A stretch of DNA of 64,000 nt, from NCBI RefSeq assembly GCF_003384935.1, contig NZ_QTTQ01000009.1, forward strand, positions 930,001 through 994,000. The letters are read 5' to 3'. The DNA comes from Lutibacter oceani (GTDB taxonomy: Bacteria; Bacteroidota; Bacteroidia; Flavobacteriales; Flavobacteriaceae). This document shows positions 17,853-26,449 of the stretch, one piece after another. The position numbers were made by a program, and so were the translations under genes. Within the stretch, counting starts at the first letter, position 1, and every line of letters starts with the position of its first letter. The notes below the pieces were generated by a model. That model worked only from the letters and a program-made list of their open reading frames with translations. It had not been told where the DNA came from and made no database searches.

Positions 17853-18628
17853 TATTTTAAACTAATTTCTTTGTAACCACTTGGAATTGAAAACGGAAAT
17901 GTTAAATCCTCATTAAATTCAACGGTACGATATTCTATATTAATGGTTGTTAATTTTTTATGATCAATTGCTCTAATATTTATATTTTCTGGAAATTGCT
18001 CTCCTTTAATATTTTTATAATTAGGATAAGAAACTGTAAGTAATTGTTGCTTGTCTTGATTACGAATTTCTTGCTTATTAAGTTTAAAATTTTCTGGATT
18101 CATAAAAAACAAAATCCCAAATAAATCATTGTCTTTTTTAGGTTTTATTTCGTACAAATTATTATCAATTTTAGAATCGTATTTTCCTTTTCTTAAATTT
18201 AATACCGCCTGACCTAACAATATATTTTGAACTTTTTCATAATCTAGTTCGGTTCCTAACCATTTGCTTAACAAAGAAAAATCACCGTCAAAATAAGTGC
18301 GTTGCAATTTTTCGTAATAGATTACTCTACTTGGTGTAATTTTAACTTTAGCAACTGGAAACCCTAATTTTGTTGCACTCATCCATATAGTTTTGTCCTT
18401 TTCTAAACGTAATTTTATGCTAAAAGTTACCGACGTTCTATTGTCTTTATATTTTGCATTTAGTTTAGCATTAATGGTTTTTTTATTAAAATTAGAATTG
18501 TAATGGTTGCTTATAATTTTTTTGGTTGTAATTGCATTCACATTCGTATTATCTACAGTTTTTTTATTGGATTTACAAGCTGTAAAAACCAATAAAACTA
18601 CAAGTAATATTTTAGAAAATAATTTCAT
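17852..18628 (-). CDS. DUF4292 lipoprotein (LolA/LolB-like fold)
   Basis: A 258-residue predicted lipoprotein. MKLFSKILLVVLLVFTACKS has a lipobox with the lipidated cysteine at residue 18. The body matches the DUF4292 family of Bacteroidota in its features (ISNHYNSNFNKKTINAKLNA, WMSATKLGFPVAKVKITP, RTYFDGDFSLLSKWLG), which resembles the LolA/LolB half-barrel for lipoprotein handling. That resemblance is family-level inference. It sits between the TPR and EnvC-like genes with zero spacing at both ends, so the three are translated together and probably serve envelope assembly. Confidence 0.83.
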   Translation of the reverse strand: MKLFSKILLVVLLVFTACKSNKKTVDNTNVNAITTKKIISNHYNSNFNKKTINAKLNAKYKDNRTSVTFSIKLRLEKDKTIWMSATKLGFPVAKVKITPSRVIYYEKLQRTYFDGDFSLLSKWLGTELDYEKVQNILLGQAVLNLRKGKYDSKIDNNLYEIKPKKDNDLFGILFFMNPENFKLNKQEIRNQDKQQLLTVSYPNYKNIKGEQFPENINIRAIDHKKLTTINIEYRTVEFNEDLTFPFSIPSGYKEISLK

Positions 18629-19594
18629 TTAATTTGTTTGTTTTAACTGTTCCACCTTTTGTTGGAATTTTAAGGCTTCTTTTTTATTATTTAAACCTTC
18701 ATAACTAATAATAAGTTGATTGTAAAAATCTACTTCCATTTCAATGTTATCTATAACAAAATCAATGCCAATTGTTAAAACGTCAATTGCTTCATTATAT
18801 TTTTTAAGCTTATTTAAAGCAAAACCTTGTAACTTATATAATAATGGTTGTGCCGGATACAATTCCAACGCATTTTTACAATCTGTATTTAACATTTCGA
18901 AAAGGCTATTTTCAATTTCATATTTTAAAATTTCTAATAATACTTTATAGCTTTTATTTTCTTGATACTCTTTTCTTAAAGATTCAATTCCTAGGTTTTC
19001 TATTGGATTTTGGGTGGTTGTATTATTAGCTTTCTTTTTAGTTAATTTTTTTCTATTTATTAAATACGTTTTAAATCTTTTAATTCTTAATGTTGCCAAC
19101 GCATTATCCTCAATTTCTGTTATCAAATTTTCAGCGCTTTCAAATTCTTTATTTTGAATGTACAATAAAACTAATTCATCTGAATAACTCGGCTTAATTT
19201 TAACAAGCTGTTTTTGAATTTCTATAGCATCTTTATAATTTCTTTGGGCTTTTAGTAATGCAACTTTATGCTTTAATAAATAGCGGTTTTTAGGTTCTTT
19301 TTCCAGTGCTTTATCAATAAATATTTCAGCTTCAAAATACTTTTCAAGTGATAAATAGTTTTTTGAAAGCTCAAATTCAACTGCTAAATTTACCGAATCA
19401 ATTTGATAACAATTTTCAAGACTTTCAATGGCTTTTGCATAATTATTAGTTGCAGTTTGCTTTAAAGATTCAAAAAAATGTTCTTGAAATTTAAGAGCTA
19501 ATACTTCTTGATTATCAATATTTTGAGCATAAGAAAAATTAGAGAAAAAACCAATCCCCAATAAAATTATAATATGTTTTTTTTTAATTTTCAT
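18629..19594 (-). CDS. periplasmic TPR-repeat protein
   Basis: A 321-residue exported protein. The ATG at 19594 (MKIKKKHIIILLGIGFF, signal peptide ending NFSYAQ) is chosen over an in-frame TTG at 19612. The mature protein is a row of tetratricopeptide repeats (YAKAIESLENCYQIDSVN, YFEAEIFIDKALEKEPKNR, YKDAIEIQKQLVKIKPSYS, YNEAIDVLTIGIDF), a scaffold for protein contacts. It is the first gene of the operon with the DUF4292 lipoprotein and the EnvC-like activator, its stop directly abutting the next ATG. Partner unknown. Confidence 0.82.
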   Translation of the reverse strand: MKIKKKHIIILLGIGFFSNFSYAQNIDNQEVLALKFQEHFFESLKQTATNNYAKAIESLENCYQIDSVNLAVEFELSKNYLSLEKYFEAEIFIDKALEKEPKNRYLLKHKVALLKAQRNYKDAIEIQKQLVKIKPSYSDELVLLYIQNKEFESAENLITEIEDNALATLRIKRFKTYLINRKKLTKKKANNTTTQNPIENLGIESLRKEYQENKSYKVLLEILKYEIENSLFEMLNTDCKNALELYPAQPLLYKLQGFALNKLKKYNEAIDVLTIGIDFVIDNIEMEVDFYNQLIISYEGLNNKKEALKFQQKVEQLKQTN

Positions 19595-19691
19595 TAATAG
19601 CGCAATATACAATTTATTAAGATGAAAAATAGTTCCTTCTTTTCAACTTTATCCAATCTTTTAGCAAAAAAATAATAACAATTTTTAAATA

Positions 19692-21371
19692 TTAATCATC
19701 AATTCCTTTTGGAATTGCATCAATTAATTTTTTAGTGTAGGTGGTTTTTGGAGTCTTATAAATGGTATCTGCATCTCCAATTTCTTCAATTTTTCCTTTA
19801 TTCATAACCACTAACTGATCAGACATATATTTAACTACTGCCAAATCATGCGAAATAAAAATATACGTAAACCCAAATTCTTCCTTTAAGGTATTTAACA
19901 AATTTAATACTTGTGCCTGCACGGAAACATCTAGTGCGGAAACAGATTCGTCACAAATTATTAATTTAGGTTTTAAGGCAATTGTACGAGCAATACCAAT
20001 TCGTTGCCGTTGTCCACCAGAAAATTCATGAGGGTATCTATAAAAATGAGCCTCTTCTAAACCAACTTTATTTAAAATATCTAACACGTGCTTTTTTCGC
20101 TCTTCGTAAGAAGAAAAAATAGTATGCACTTTCATTGGTTCCATAATTGCTTTTCCAACAGGAATTCTAGGATTTAATGAAGAAAAAGGATCTTGAAAAA
20201 TAATTTGTACTTCTTTTCTAAATACTTTCAATTCATTTTTTGAAAGATTTGTAATGTCTTTTTGCTTGTAAAAAATTGTTCCTTTTATTGCTTTTTCTAA
20301 ATGTAAAATAGTGCGGCCTAAAGTAGTTTTTCCGCACCCAGATTCACCTACCAAGCCTAAAGTTTCCCCTTCAAATAATTGAAAAGAAACATTGTCTACT
20401 GCTTTTACAACATTCTTTTTACCAAAAAAGAAACTATTATTAGATATAAAATAAGTAGCTAAATTTTTCACCTCTAACAATGGTTTTTTACTATATATAT
20501 TTTTATGAAATTGAGTGCGTTCAAGGTCTGAATAAATTTCTTTTTGAAATGTTCCATTCATAAAATCTTGAACTGTTGGCAATTTTTTAATTCGTTCTTT
20601 TAAATTGGGTTTTGAATTAATTAATGCTTTGGTATAATTATGTTTAGGAGCTCTAAAAACCTGTTTAACTTCACCTTGTTCCACAATATTACCTTGATAC
20701 ATAACCAGCACATTATCAGCAATTTCAGAAACTAATGATAGGTCATGAGAAATAAAAATAATACTCATTTCTGTTTCTCTTTGAAGCTCTTTTAAAAGCT
20801 GAATTATTTCCTTTTGAACCGTAACGTCCAAAGCTGTTGTTGGTTCATCAGCGATTAAAATTTGTGGTTTACATGCAATTGCCATAGCAATCATTACACG
20901 TTGCTTTTGCCCACCTGAAAGTTGATGTGGATATTGATTGAAAATAACGGCTGCTCGGGGCAGTTTTACTTTATTAAAAAGCTCAATTACTTGTTCCTTT
21001 GCAACTTTATTTGCTAATTTTTTATGCTGTAATAAAATCTCCATAACTTGATAACCACAAGTTAAACTTGAATTTAAAGAACTCATAGGTTCTTGAAAAA
21101 TCATAGAAATTTTATTGCCTCTTATTTGCTGAAATTCCTTTTCTGAAAGTGATTTTAAATTAATATCATTAAAAATAATGTCCCCTTTTATTTTAGCATT
21201 TTTTGAAAGTAAGCCTAAAATAGCTAATGATGTTACCGATTTTCCACTTCCAGATTCACCAACAATTCCTAAAATTTGTTGTTGTTTCAATTCAAAGGAA
21301 ATATCATGAACAACAGTATTTTGTAGTTTGTTTGATTTGAATGAAATTGATAGGTTTTTAACTGAAAGCAT
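19692..21371 (-). CDS. dipeptide/oligopeptide-type ABC transporter ATP-binding protein with two ATPase domains
   Basis: A 559-residue fusion of two nucleotide-binding domains of the DppD/DppF (YejF) type. NBD1 has Walker A GESGSGKSVTS and signature HQLSGGQKQRVMIA. NBD2 (from about residue 297) has GESGCGKTTLGR and HEFSGGQRQRIGIAR. Both carry the peptide-family tail (KHNYTKALINSKP and TTYTKKLIDAIP). It powers uptake of peptides or similar solutes through a membrane permease not encoded next to it; in Bacteroidota the permeases are often elsewhere. The ATG at 21371 starts the usual MLSVKNLSISF. Confidence 0.92.
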   Translation of the reverse strand: MLSVKNLSISFKSNKLQNTVVHDISFELKQQQILGIVGESGSGKSVTSLAILGLLSKNAKIKGDIIFNDINLKSLSEKEFQQIRGNKISMIFQEPMSSLNSSLTCGYQVMEILLQHKKLANKVAKEQVIELFNKVKLPRAAVIFNQYPHQLSGGQKQRVMIAMAIACKPQILIADEPTTALDVTVQKEIIQLLKELQRETEMSIIFISHDLSLVSEIADNVLVMYQGNIVEQGEVKQVFRAPKHNYTKALINSKPNLKERIKKLPTVQDFMNGTFQKEIYSDLERTQFHKNIYSKKPLLEVKNLATYFISNNSFFFGKKNVVKAVDNVSFQLFEGETLGLVGESGCGKTTLGRTILHLEKAIKGTIFYKQKDITNLSKNELKVFRKEVQIIFQDPFSSLNPRIPVGKAIMEPMKVHTIFSSYEERKKHVLDILNKVGLEEAHFYRYPHEFSGGQRQRIGIARTIALKPKLIICDESVSALDVSVQAQVLNLLNTLKEEFGFTYIFISHDLAVVKYMSDQLVVMNKGKIEEIGDADTIYKTPKTTYTKKLIDAIPKGIDD

Positions 21372-21448
21372 CTAATTATTTTATGTGCTAAAAATACAGC
21401 TATTCTTTTAAGTTTTGAGGTTTTATGGCAGAAAAGTCTAAAGTTAAC

Positions 21449-21528
21449 TGTTATTCCGAATTTAGTATAAAGCAATAAAGAATCTCCAACTATAACCCTG
21501 AGATTCTTCACTATCGTTCAGAATGACA
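21449..21528. repeat. REP-like imperfect inverted repeat
   Basis: The left arm starts TGTTATTCCGAA and ends AAGAATCTC. The right arm starts GAGATTCTTC and ends CAGAATGACA. The arms are roughly reverse complements and match the style of REP elements that are common between Flavobacteriaceae genes. Confidence 0.6.
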
Positions 21529-21550
21529 AATAAACATTATGGTTTGTTTT

Positions 21551-21665
21551 TCAATTGGAAACTGCGTTAGGGATGGAATGGTATGTTTGAGCTCTTTTAT
21601 TGTATTTTTTTTCAACCAAAAAAAAGCGAGTAATAACAGCCCGACCTGCAAAGGAACGCCCAAAT
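21551..21665. repeat. structured intergenic element with GCGTT/AACGC closing stem
   Basis: GCGTT at 21564-21568 pairs with AACGC at 21655-21659. Inside lies a hairpin of eight T (21605-21612), loop CAACC, eight A (21618-21625). The conserved-looking words are GTTAGGGATGGAA and AACAGCCCGACC. From memory, similar intergenic blocks recur in flavobacterial genomes; I cannot verify copies here. Confidence 0.5.
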
Positions 21666-21698
21666 AAGTTTAATTGTATTATTGGCATTTATTTTATG

Positions 21699-21706
21699 TA
21701 ATTTTG
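21699..21706 (+). promoter_or_regulatory. -7 box for the ABC-F gene
   Basis: TAATTTTG with a TTG at 21674-21676, 22 bases upstream. The ATG follows 19 bases after the box. Confidence 0.55.
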
Positions 21707-21725
21707 CGACTAAAATTTGGAGTGC

Positions 21726-23588
21726 ATGAATTACCTATCGGTTGAAAACATATCAAAATCTTTTGGAGAATTAACACTTTTTAGTGATATTTCCTTTGGA
21801 ATAAATAAAGATCAAAAAATTGCATTTATTGCAAAAAATGGAACAGGTAAAACTTCCATGCTTAATATTATTGCAGGTTTGGACAGTTCTGATACCGGAC
21901 AGGTAATTTCAAGAAAAGGATTAAACATTGAATACTTATCACAAGAAGATAATTTAAACGATAATTTAACTGTTGAACAAACCATATTTGATTCGGGCAA
22001 TGAAACCTTAAAAGTGATTGAGGAATATGAGCATGCACTGAAAAATCCTGAAGACGAAAACGAGTATCAAAGAGCATTTGAGAAAATGGAACGACTAAAC
22101 GCATGGGATTTTGAAACACAATTTAAGCAAATTCTATCCAAACTAAAATTAGACGATTTAACCAAAAAAGTATGTGAACTTTCCGGTGGACAACGTAAAC
22201 GTTTGTCGTTAGCATTAATTTTAATCCACAAACCAGATTTATTAATATTGGATGAACCAACAAATCATTTAGATTTAGAAATGATTGAATGGTTAGAAAG
22301 CTACTTTGAAAAAGAAAAAATTACACTATTTATGGTAACGCATGACCGCTTTTTTTTAGAGCGTGTTTGTAATGAAATTGTTGAATTAGATAATGGCGGT
22401 TTTTATACTTATAAAGGGAATTATTCTAATTATTTAGAAAAAAAAGAAGCTAGGATTGAACAGGAACAAGCAAGTGTTGACAAAGCTAAAAACCTGTTTA
22501 AAAAAGAATTGGATTGGATGCGTAGACAGCCAAAAGCCCGAACTACAAAAAGTAAAAGTAGAATTGATGATTTTTATGTAATTAAAGAAGCTGCATCCAA
22601 GAGAAGAAACGACCATGAAGTTCAGTTGGAAATTGATATGGAGCGTATGGGAACTAAAATTTTAGAACTTCATAAAATTTCAAAATCGTTTGATGATTTA
22701 AAAATTTTAGACAACTTTGATTATAATTTTTTGCGTGGAGAACGCATTGGTATTATTGGGAAAAATGGAACTGGTAAATCTAGTTTTTTAAATATTATTA
22801 CTGGAGAAATTCCTGTTGACAGTGGTAAAGTTGTTGTTGGAGAAACCATAAAATTCGGTTATTACACGCAAGATGGAATTGTTATAAAACCAGGTCAAAA
22901 AGTAATTGAGGTTATTAAAGAGTTTGGTGAATATATTCCGTTAACAAAAGGGAGAAAAATTTCTGCTGGTCAATTATTAGAGCGTTTTTTGTTTAGCAGA
23001 AAACGTCAGTATGATTTTGTTGAAAAACTAAGTGGCGGTGAGCGTAAACGATTATTTTTATGTACTGTTTTAATTCAAAATCCAAACTTTTTAATTCTAG
23101 ATGAGCCAACAAACGATTTAGATATTATTACTTTAAATGTGTTGGAAAATTTCTTGTTAGATTTTCCAGGGTGTTTATTAGTAGTATCACATGACCGTTA
23201 CTTTATGGATAAAATTGTGGATCATTTATTTGTATTTAGAGGAGCTGGTGAAATAGAAGATTTTCCGGGAAACTATTCCGATTTTAGAGCATATGAGGAT
23301 TCTAAACCTAAAGAAGATACTATTGAAATAAAAAAACCTGAATCTAAAACAAAACTACCTGTAACAAAAGCAAAGTTATCCTATAAAGAAAAAAAAGAAT
23401 TTGATGGTATTGAAGGTGAAATTGAAAAATTAAATTCCGAAAAAAGTAATATTGAAGCAGCCTTTTTAGATAGTTCTCTTTCTGGCGAAGAAATAAATAA
23501 ATTATCTATTCGTCTTCAAGAAATTTCTAATTTAATTGATTCTAAAGAAGAACGTTGGTTTGAACTTTCTTCTAAGTTAGAAGAATAG
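21726..23588 (+). CDS. ABC-F family ATPase (Uup-like)
   Basis: A 620-residue soluble protein with two ABC domains and no membrane part. NBD1 has Walker A AKNGTGKTSM, signature LSGGQRKRLSLA and LILDEPTNHLD. A basic linker (WMRRQPKARTTKSKSRIDD) follows. NBD2 has GKNGTGKSSFL, LSGGERKRLFL and LDEPTNDLD. The C-terminal 90 residues form a Lys/Glu-rich coiled coil, as in Uup. ABC-F proteins act on the ribosome (translation quality control, antibiotic protection) or on DNA structures; which one applies is not clear. An in-frame TTG at 21717 lies upstream, but the ATG at 21726 gives the family start MNYLSVENISKSFG. Confidence 0.9.
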   Translation: MNYLSVENISKSFGELTLFSDISFGINKDQKIAFIAKNGTGKTSMLNIIAGLDSSDTGQVISRKGLNIEYLSQEDNLNDNLTVEQTIFDSGNETLKVIEEYEHALKNPEDENEYQRAFEKMERLNAWDFETQFKQILSKLKLDDLTKKVCELSGGQRKRLSLALILIHKPDLLILDEPTNHLDLEMIEWLESYFEKEKITLFMVTHDRFFLERVCNEIVELDNGGFYTYKGNYSNYLEKKEARIEQEQASVDKAKNLFKKELDWMRRQPKARTTKSKSRIDDFYVIKEAASKRRNDHEVQLEIDMERMGTKILELHKISKSFDDLKILDNFDYNFLRGERIGIIGKNGTGKSSFLNIITGEIPVDSGKVVVGETIKFGYYTQDGIVIKPGQKVIEVIKEFGEYIPLTKGRKISAGQLLERFLFSRKRQYDFVEKLSGGERKRLFLCTVLIQNPNFLILDEPTNDLDIITLNVLENFLLDFPGCLLVVSHDRYFMDKIVDHLFVFRGAGEIEDFPGNYSDFRAYEDSKPKEDTIEIKKPESKTKLPVTKAKLSYKEKKEFDGIEGEIEKLNSEKSNIEAAFLDSSLSGEEINKLSIRLQEISNLIDSKEERWFELSSKLEE

Positions 23589-23670
23589 TTTTTTGTTTTC
23601 ACTTAAAAACTTGCTAAGGATACCAACACATCCATGTATGATACTGAAAACATATATAAACTTTTTAACT

Positions 23671-24387
23671 TTATACATGAATAATATCTAATGCTTCAAT
23701 TAAAGGTTCATTATTAAAACGCAATAATAATTGCGCTATCGCAATGGTGTCTTTTTCACAATAAGTAACAATTCTTTGTATATTTTTTTCTTTATAATAA
23801 ACAGTACCAACCTCACTACCAGTAATATCATCTTTTGGTGACGGAATTCCTAAAATTGAAGTTAGTAATTTTAATGATGTGAAATGCTTATAATCACCAA
23901 ATTTCCATAACTCCATGGTATCTAAATGAGCTATCTCCCAAGGTTTTTTACCAAATAAATTCAGTTTTTCAGGTAAAGCTATTTGCTTAATTATCATTCT
24001 TCTAGCCATAAACGGAAAGTCAAATTCCTTACCATTATGAGCACAAAGTAAATGTTGGGATTTATTAAAATGTTTATCTAACAGATTCTTAAAATCTTTT
24101 AAAATTTTAACCTCATCTCCAAAAAAAGAAGTGACTCTAAATTTTCTTTCTTTCGATTTAAAATTAATAAAATAACCAACAGAAATACATACAATTTTAC
24201 CGAACTCAGCCCAGATACCTGCCCTGTCATAAAATTCTTCAGGAGTAAAATCTTCTTTGCGTTGGTATTGAGTTTTTAAAGCAAAAAGCTCTTGCTTTTC
24301 TTCGGTTAACTCATTATAAAACTCTGTTTCAGGTACTGTTTCAATGTCTAAAAACAATATGTTTTCAAAATTAATTTTAGTGTTCAT
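23671..24387 (-). CDS. DEDDy-type 3'-5' exonuclease (PolB-like proofreading fold)
   Basis: A 238-residue RNase H-fold exonuclease that removes nucleotides from 3' ends. Exo I is LFLDIETVP (Asp, Glu), Exo II is CAHNGKEFDFPFMARR (Asp) and Exo III is YCEKD (Tyr and Asp, the DEDDy form). It stands alone, not fused to a polymerase, and matches the predicted 3'-5' exonuclease related to the PolB exonuclease domain. Likely role: DNA repair or processing in the cytoplasm. No operon partner; the next gene upstream is 78 bases away behind a terminator-like palindrome. Confidence 0.85.
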   Translation of the reverse strand: MNTKINFENILFLDIETVPETEFYNELTEEKQELFALKTQYQRKEDFTPEEFYDRAGIWAEFGKIVCISVGYFINFKSKERKFRVTSFFGDEVKILKDFKNLLDKHFNKSQHLLCAHNGKEFDFPFMARRMIIKQIALPEKLNLFGKKPWEIAHLDTMELWKFGDYKHFTSLKLLTSILGIPSPKDDITGSEVGTVYYKEKNIQRIVTYCEKDTIAIAQLLLRFNNEPLIEALDIIHV

Positions 24388-24412
24388 AGCTTTTTTTATA
24401 TAAATATAATAA

Positions 24413-24444
24413 AAAAAGCATCTTTATTAATAAAGATGCTTTTT
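24413..24444 (-). terminator. intrinsic terminator after the first lamin-tail gene
   Basis: A perfect 32-base palindrome (arm AAAAAGCATCTTTATT) is followed on the minus strand by a run of T. It lies 20 bases past the stop of the minus gene at 24465-25226. Confidence 0.82.
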
Positions 24445-24464
24445 AAAAGTTAGATTTCTAAAAA

Positions 24465-25226
24465 TTAATTAATCAATATTTTTTTTACAGAAATTTTTTT
24501 ATCTTCTTCAACCTGAATAAAATATAAACCAGTATTTAAATTTTTAACATTAATAATTTCATTTGATTGCACAGTTTTTTCATAAACCACACTTCCTAAA
24601 ATTGAATAAATAACAACATATTTTTCCAATGAGTTTTTAGTAGAAATTGAAATATTACCATTATTCACCGGATTTGGATATACATTAAAACCATCAATTT
24701 GATTTTTTACAACTCCTAAAGATTTATTTGAATTTGGAAACCCTGGAGTAGCTGGTTGTTTAATCCATCTAATAGGATTCACCAGTTTTTGTAAAGATTC
24801 TTCAGGAGTTTTAATTACATTATTTCCAGCTATATCTTCAGACGGACTTGTATAATTAGCTTCCGCAACTGGACCATTTTTAGCAACAAAAGATCCATTA
24901 TAACTTAAAAATTCTACTACGGTGCCATTATTATCAATTAAGGCCACAGCAGCACCTTTTGGAAATCCGTCAGAAATGCCTGGAACATCAATCCAAATAA
25001 TATTATTATTTAATGTTTGAGCTAAAGGAATTGTTAAATAAACCTTTTCGTTAGTTCCTTGATAAAAAACTAGGCTCCATCCATATAGATCTGTAACACC
25101 TTCTCCCATCAATTCCACGCCAGGTGACGCATCAGAGTTGTAGTTAATTTCTGAAATACTCACACTCTGTCCAAAACTTAGAGTTGTTAAAAATACTGTA
25201 ATTATTAAAAAGTAAAAATTTTTCAT
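24465..25226 (-). CDS. secreted lamin-tail-domain protein with T9SS sorting signal (copy 1)
   Basis: A 253-residue protein. The signal peptide ends LSFGQ. It has one lamin-tail-like beta domain (SISEINYNSDASPGVELMG, LYGWSLVFYQGTN, VVEFLSYNGSF). The C-terminal type A T9SS sorting domain begins FNVYPNPVNNGN and ends KKISVKKILIN. The T9SS route takes it across the outer membrane to the surface or medium. In bacteria the lamin-tail domain often sits on secreted nucleases or in surface proteins, where it is thought to bind; no catalytic domain is present here. It is one of three related genes in a row (24465-28081), each with its own terminator-like hairpin. The leader has CCCC four bases before the start. 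Confidence 0.85.
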   Translation of the reverse strand: MKNFYFLIITVFLTTLSFGQSVSISEINYNSDASPGVELMGEGVTDLYGWSLVFYQGTNEKVYLTIPLAQTLNNNIIWIDVPGISDGFPKGAAVALIDNNGTVVEFLSYNGSFVAKNGPVAEANYTSPSEDIAGNNVIKTPEESLQKLVNPIRWIKQPATPGFPNSNKSLGVVKNQIDGFNVYPNPVNNGNISISTKNSLEKYVVIYSILGSVVYEKTVQSNEIINVKNLNTGLYFIQVEEDKKISVKKILIN

Positions 25227-25344
25227 TTGTGGGGAAATTCAAAATTCTTCGCGAAATTGAATAAAAAGCTAATAACAAACAACTTATAGCCAAAAAAGTA
25301 TGCCAACGGTTTGTTTTTATTAATAATTGGTAATTTTTCAACTT

Positions 25345-25373
25345 AAAAAAGTAAGGTTTTCCCTTACTTTTTT
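25345..25373 (-). terminator. intrinsic terminator after the second lamin-tail gene
   Basis: A 12-bp stem (25345-25356 with 25362-25373, word AAGTAAGG), with a run of T on either strand. It is located 26 bases past the stop of the minus gene at 25399-26160. Confidence 0.8.
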
Positions 25374-25398
25374 ATAAATTGTAATATCTATATCACTT

Positions 25399-26160
25399 TT
25401 AATTTACAATTAATTTTCGCGTAGCTATTTTACCCTCCTCTTCTATTCTTACCAAATAAATTCCTTTATTTAAGTTATAAATATCTAAAACCTCTTTATA
25501 TTTTACTAACTTACTAAAAACCTTTTGACCACTTATTGAGTAAATTTCTACGTGTTTATCGGCCCAACTGTTTGAAGATATATTAAGTTTTGCATTTGAA
25601 ACAGGATTTGGATACATTGCAAAGTTTTCGATTTCATTTTTAACTACAGAAAGTGTTAGTCCTGCTGTTGGTCCTGTACCAGGTGTTGCAGAAATTCCAG
25701 CTATCCATCCACTATCAGTTAATTGTATTGAAGTACCGTTAGATGTACTATTATTTTCAGAAACAGTTAACTGTGTATAAGAAATTGTTGATGGAGCTGG
25801 TGTAGAAGTGCCATACCAAAGGGTATCAACAACAGTTGAACCATTTAGCAGTACAACTCCACCAGAAACATTTTTTATAGCATAATCCGGATTAGATCCA
25901 CCCATATAAGATACCCACAAATATTCTCCTGTATTTATTATAGTGCTATTTGGAAAATTAAAAGTGTAATATAATGTTCCGACACTATCATACAAATTTA
26001 TACTCCAACCCGTTAAATCTGTTGTAACTGAGGTTGTAATCTCAATTCCTTCTCCTGAATCAGCTCCACTATCATCATAATGAATTTCAGAAATTTGTAC
26101 TTGCCCAAAACTTGGGGTAGTTATTAATAATAAAATAAATAGAACGTAAAAAAATTTCAT
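25399..26160 (-). CDS. secreted lamin-tail-domain protein with T9SS sorting signal (copy 2)
   Basis: A 253-residue protein. The ATG at 26160 (MKFFYVLFILLLITTPSFGQ signal peptide) is chosen over an in-frame TTG at 26190. It has a lamin-tail-like domain (VQISEIHYDDSGADSGEGIE, LTGWSINLYDSVG, YLWVSYMGGSN). The T9SS type A sorting domain (FAMYPNPVSNAK to ATRKLIVN) is nearly identical to that of copy 3, at DNA level too. Exported to the cell surface or medium; function unknown. The leader carries CCCC directly before the start codon. Confidence 0.85.
   Translation of the reverse strand: MKFFYVLFILLLITTPSFGQVQISEIHYDDSGADSGEGIEITTSVTTDLTGWSINLYDSVGTLYYTFNFPNSTIINTGEYLWVSYMGGSNPDYAIKNVSGGVVLLNGSTVVDTLWYGTSTPAPSTISYTQLTVSENNSTSNGTSIQLTDSGWIAGISATPGTGPTAGLTLSVVKNEIENFAMYPNPVSNAKLNISSNSWADKHVEIYSISGQKVFSKLVKYKEVLDIYNLNKGIYLVRIEEEGKIATRKLIVN
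25595..25647. repeat. 53-bp direct repeat, copy A (T9SS sorting-domain coding)
   Basis: It is identical to 26646-26698 except for one base. It encodes the segment around the YPNP motif of the lamin-tail copy 2 protein (KNEIENFAMYPNPVS). Confidence 0.85.
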
Positions 26161-26287
26161 TGGGGATTTATTTTTTAAAAAATCTCCCAAAAATCCTTAT
26201 TTATTATATAAATAGCTATGCTATTAAGTAAAACTTAACAAATAGGTCTAAAAAAACTATAAATGGATTGTTTTTACAAATAAAATG

Positions 26288-26326
26288 AGTAAGGAAAAAC
26301 CTTACTTTAGTATGTTTTTCCCTTAC
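26288..26326. repeat. hairpin AGTAAGG/CCTTACT with a second competing arm
   Basis: AGTAAGG at 26288-26294 pairs with CCTTACT at 26300-26306. A second CCCTTAC at 26320-26326 could pair with the same left arm. It resembles the terminator at 25345-25373 and lies about 145 bases past the stop of the gene at 26450-28081, with only a weak T tract. It may be the terminator of that gene. Confidence 0.45.
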
Positions 26327-26449
26327 TTTAAGTATTTATTTTATAAATAATTTAAAAATATCTTCTTAAAATGAAAATTTCTATAGTTATTTATTCAGGT
26401 ACAATAGTAAAACTTATTTCGCATAAATTACAATCACCAACTTCAATTT

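Larger units (their letters stand above)
21372..21725. other. 354-base intergenic region with repeat elements
   Basis: No protein-coding gene is supported here; a 74-codon minus-strand frame (21287-21511) is mostly a shadow of the ABC gene. The stretch contains a REP-like imperfect palindrome (21449-21528), a second structured element (21551-21665) and the ABC-F promoter box (21699-21706). Confidence 0.7.

Noticed and set aside
21287-21511. 74-codon minus-strand frame
   Set aside because: Most of it is the out-of-frame shadow of the ABC transporter gene; the remainder is REP sequence.
21605-21625. T8-CAACC-A8 hairpin as an intrinsic terminator
   Set aside because: It has no G/C in the stem and no U tract after the stem on the plus strand; it fits better as the inner hairpin of the intergenic element.
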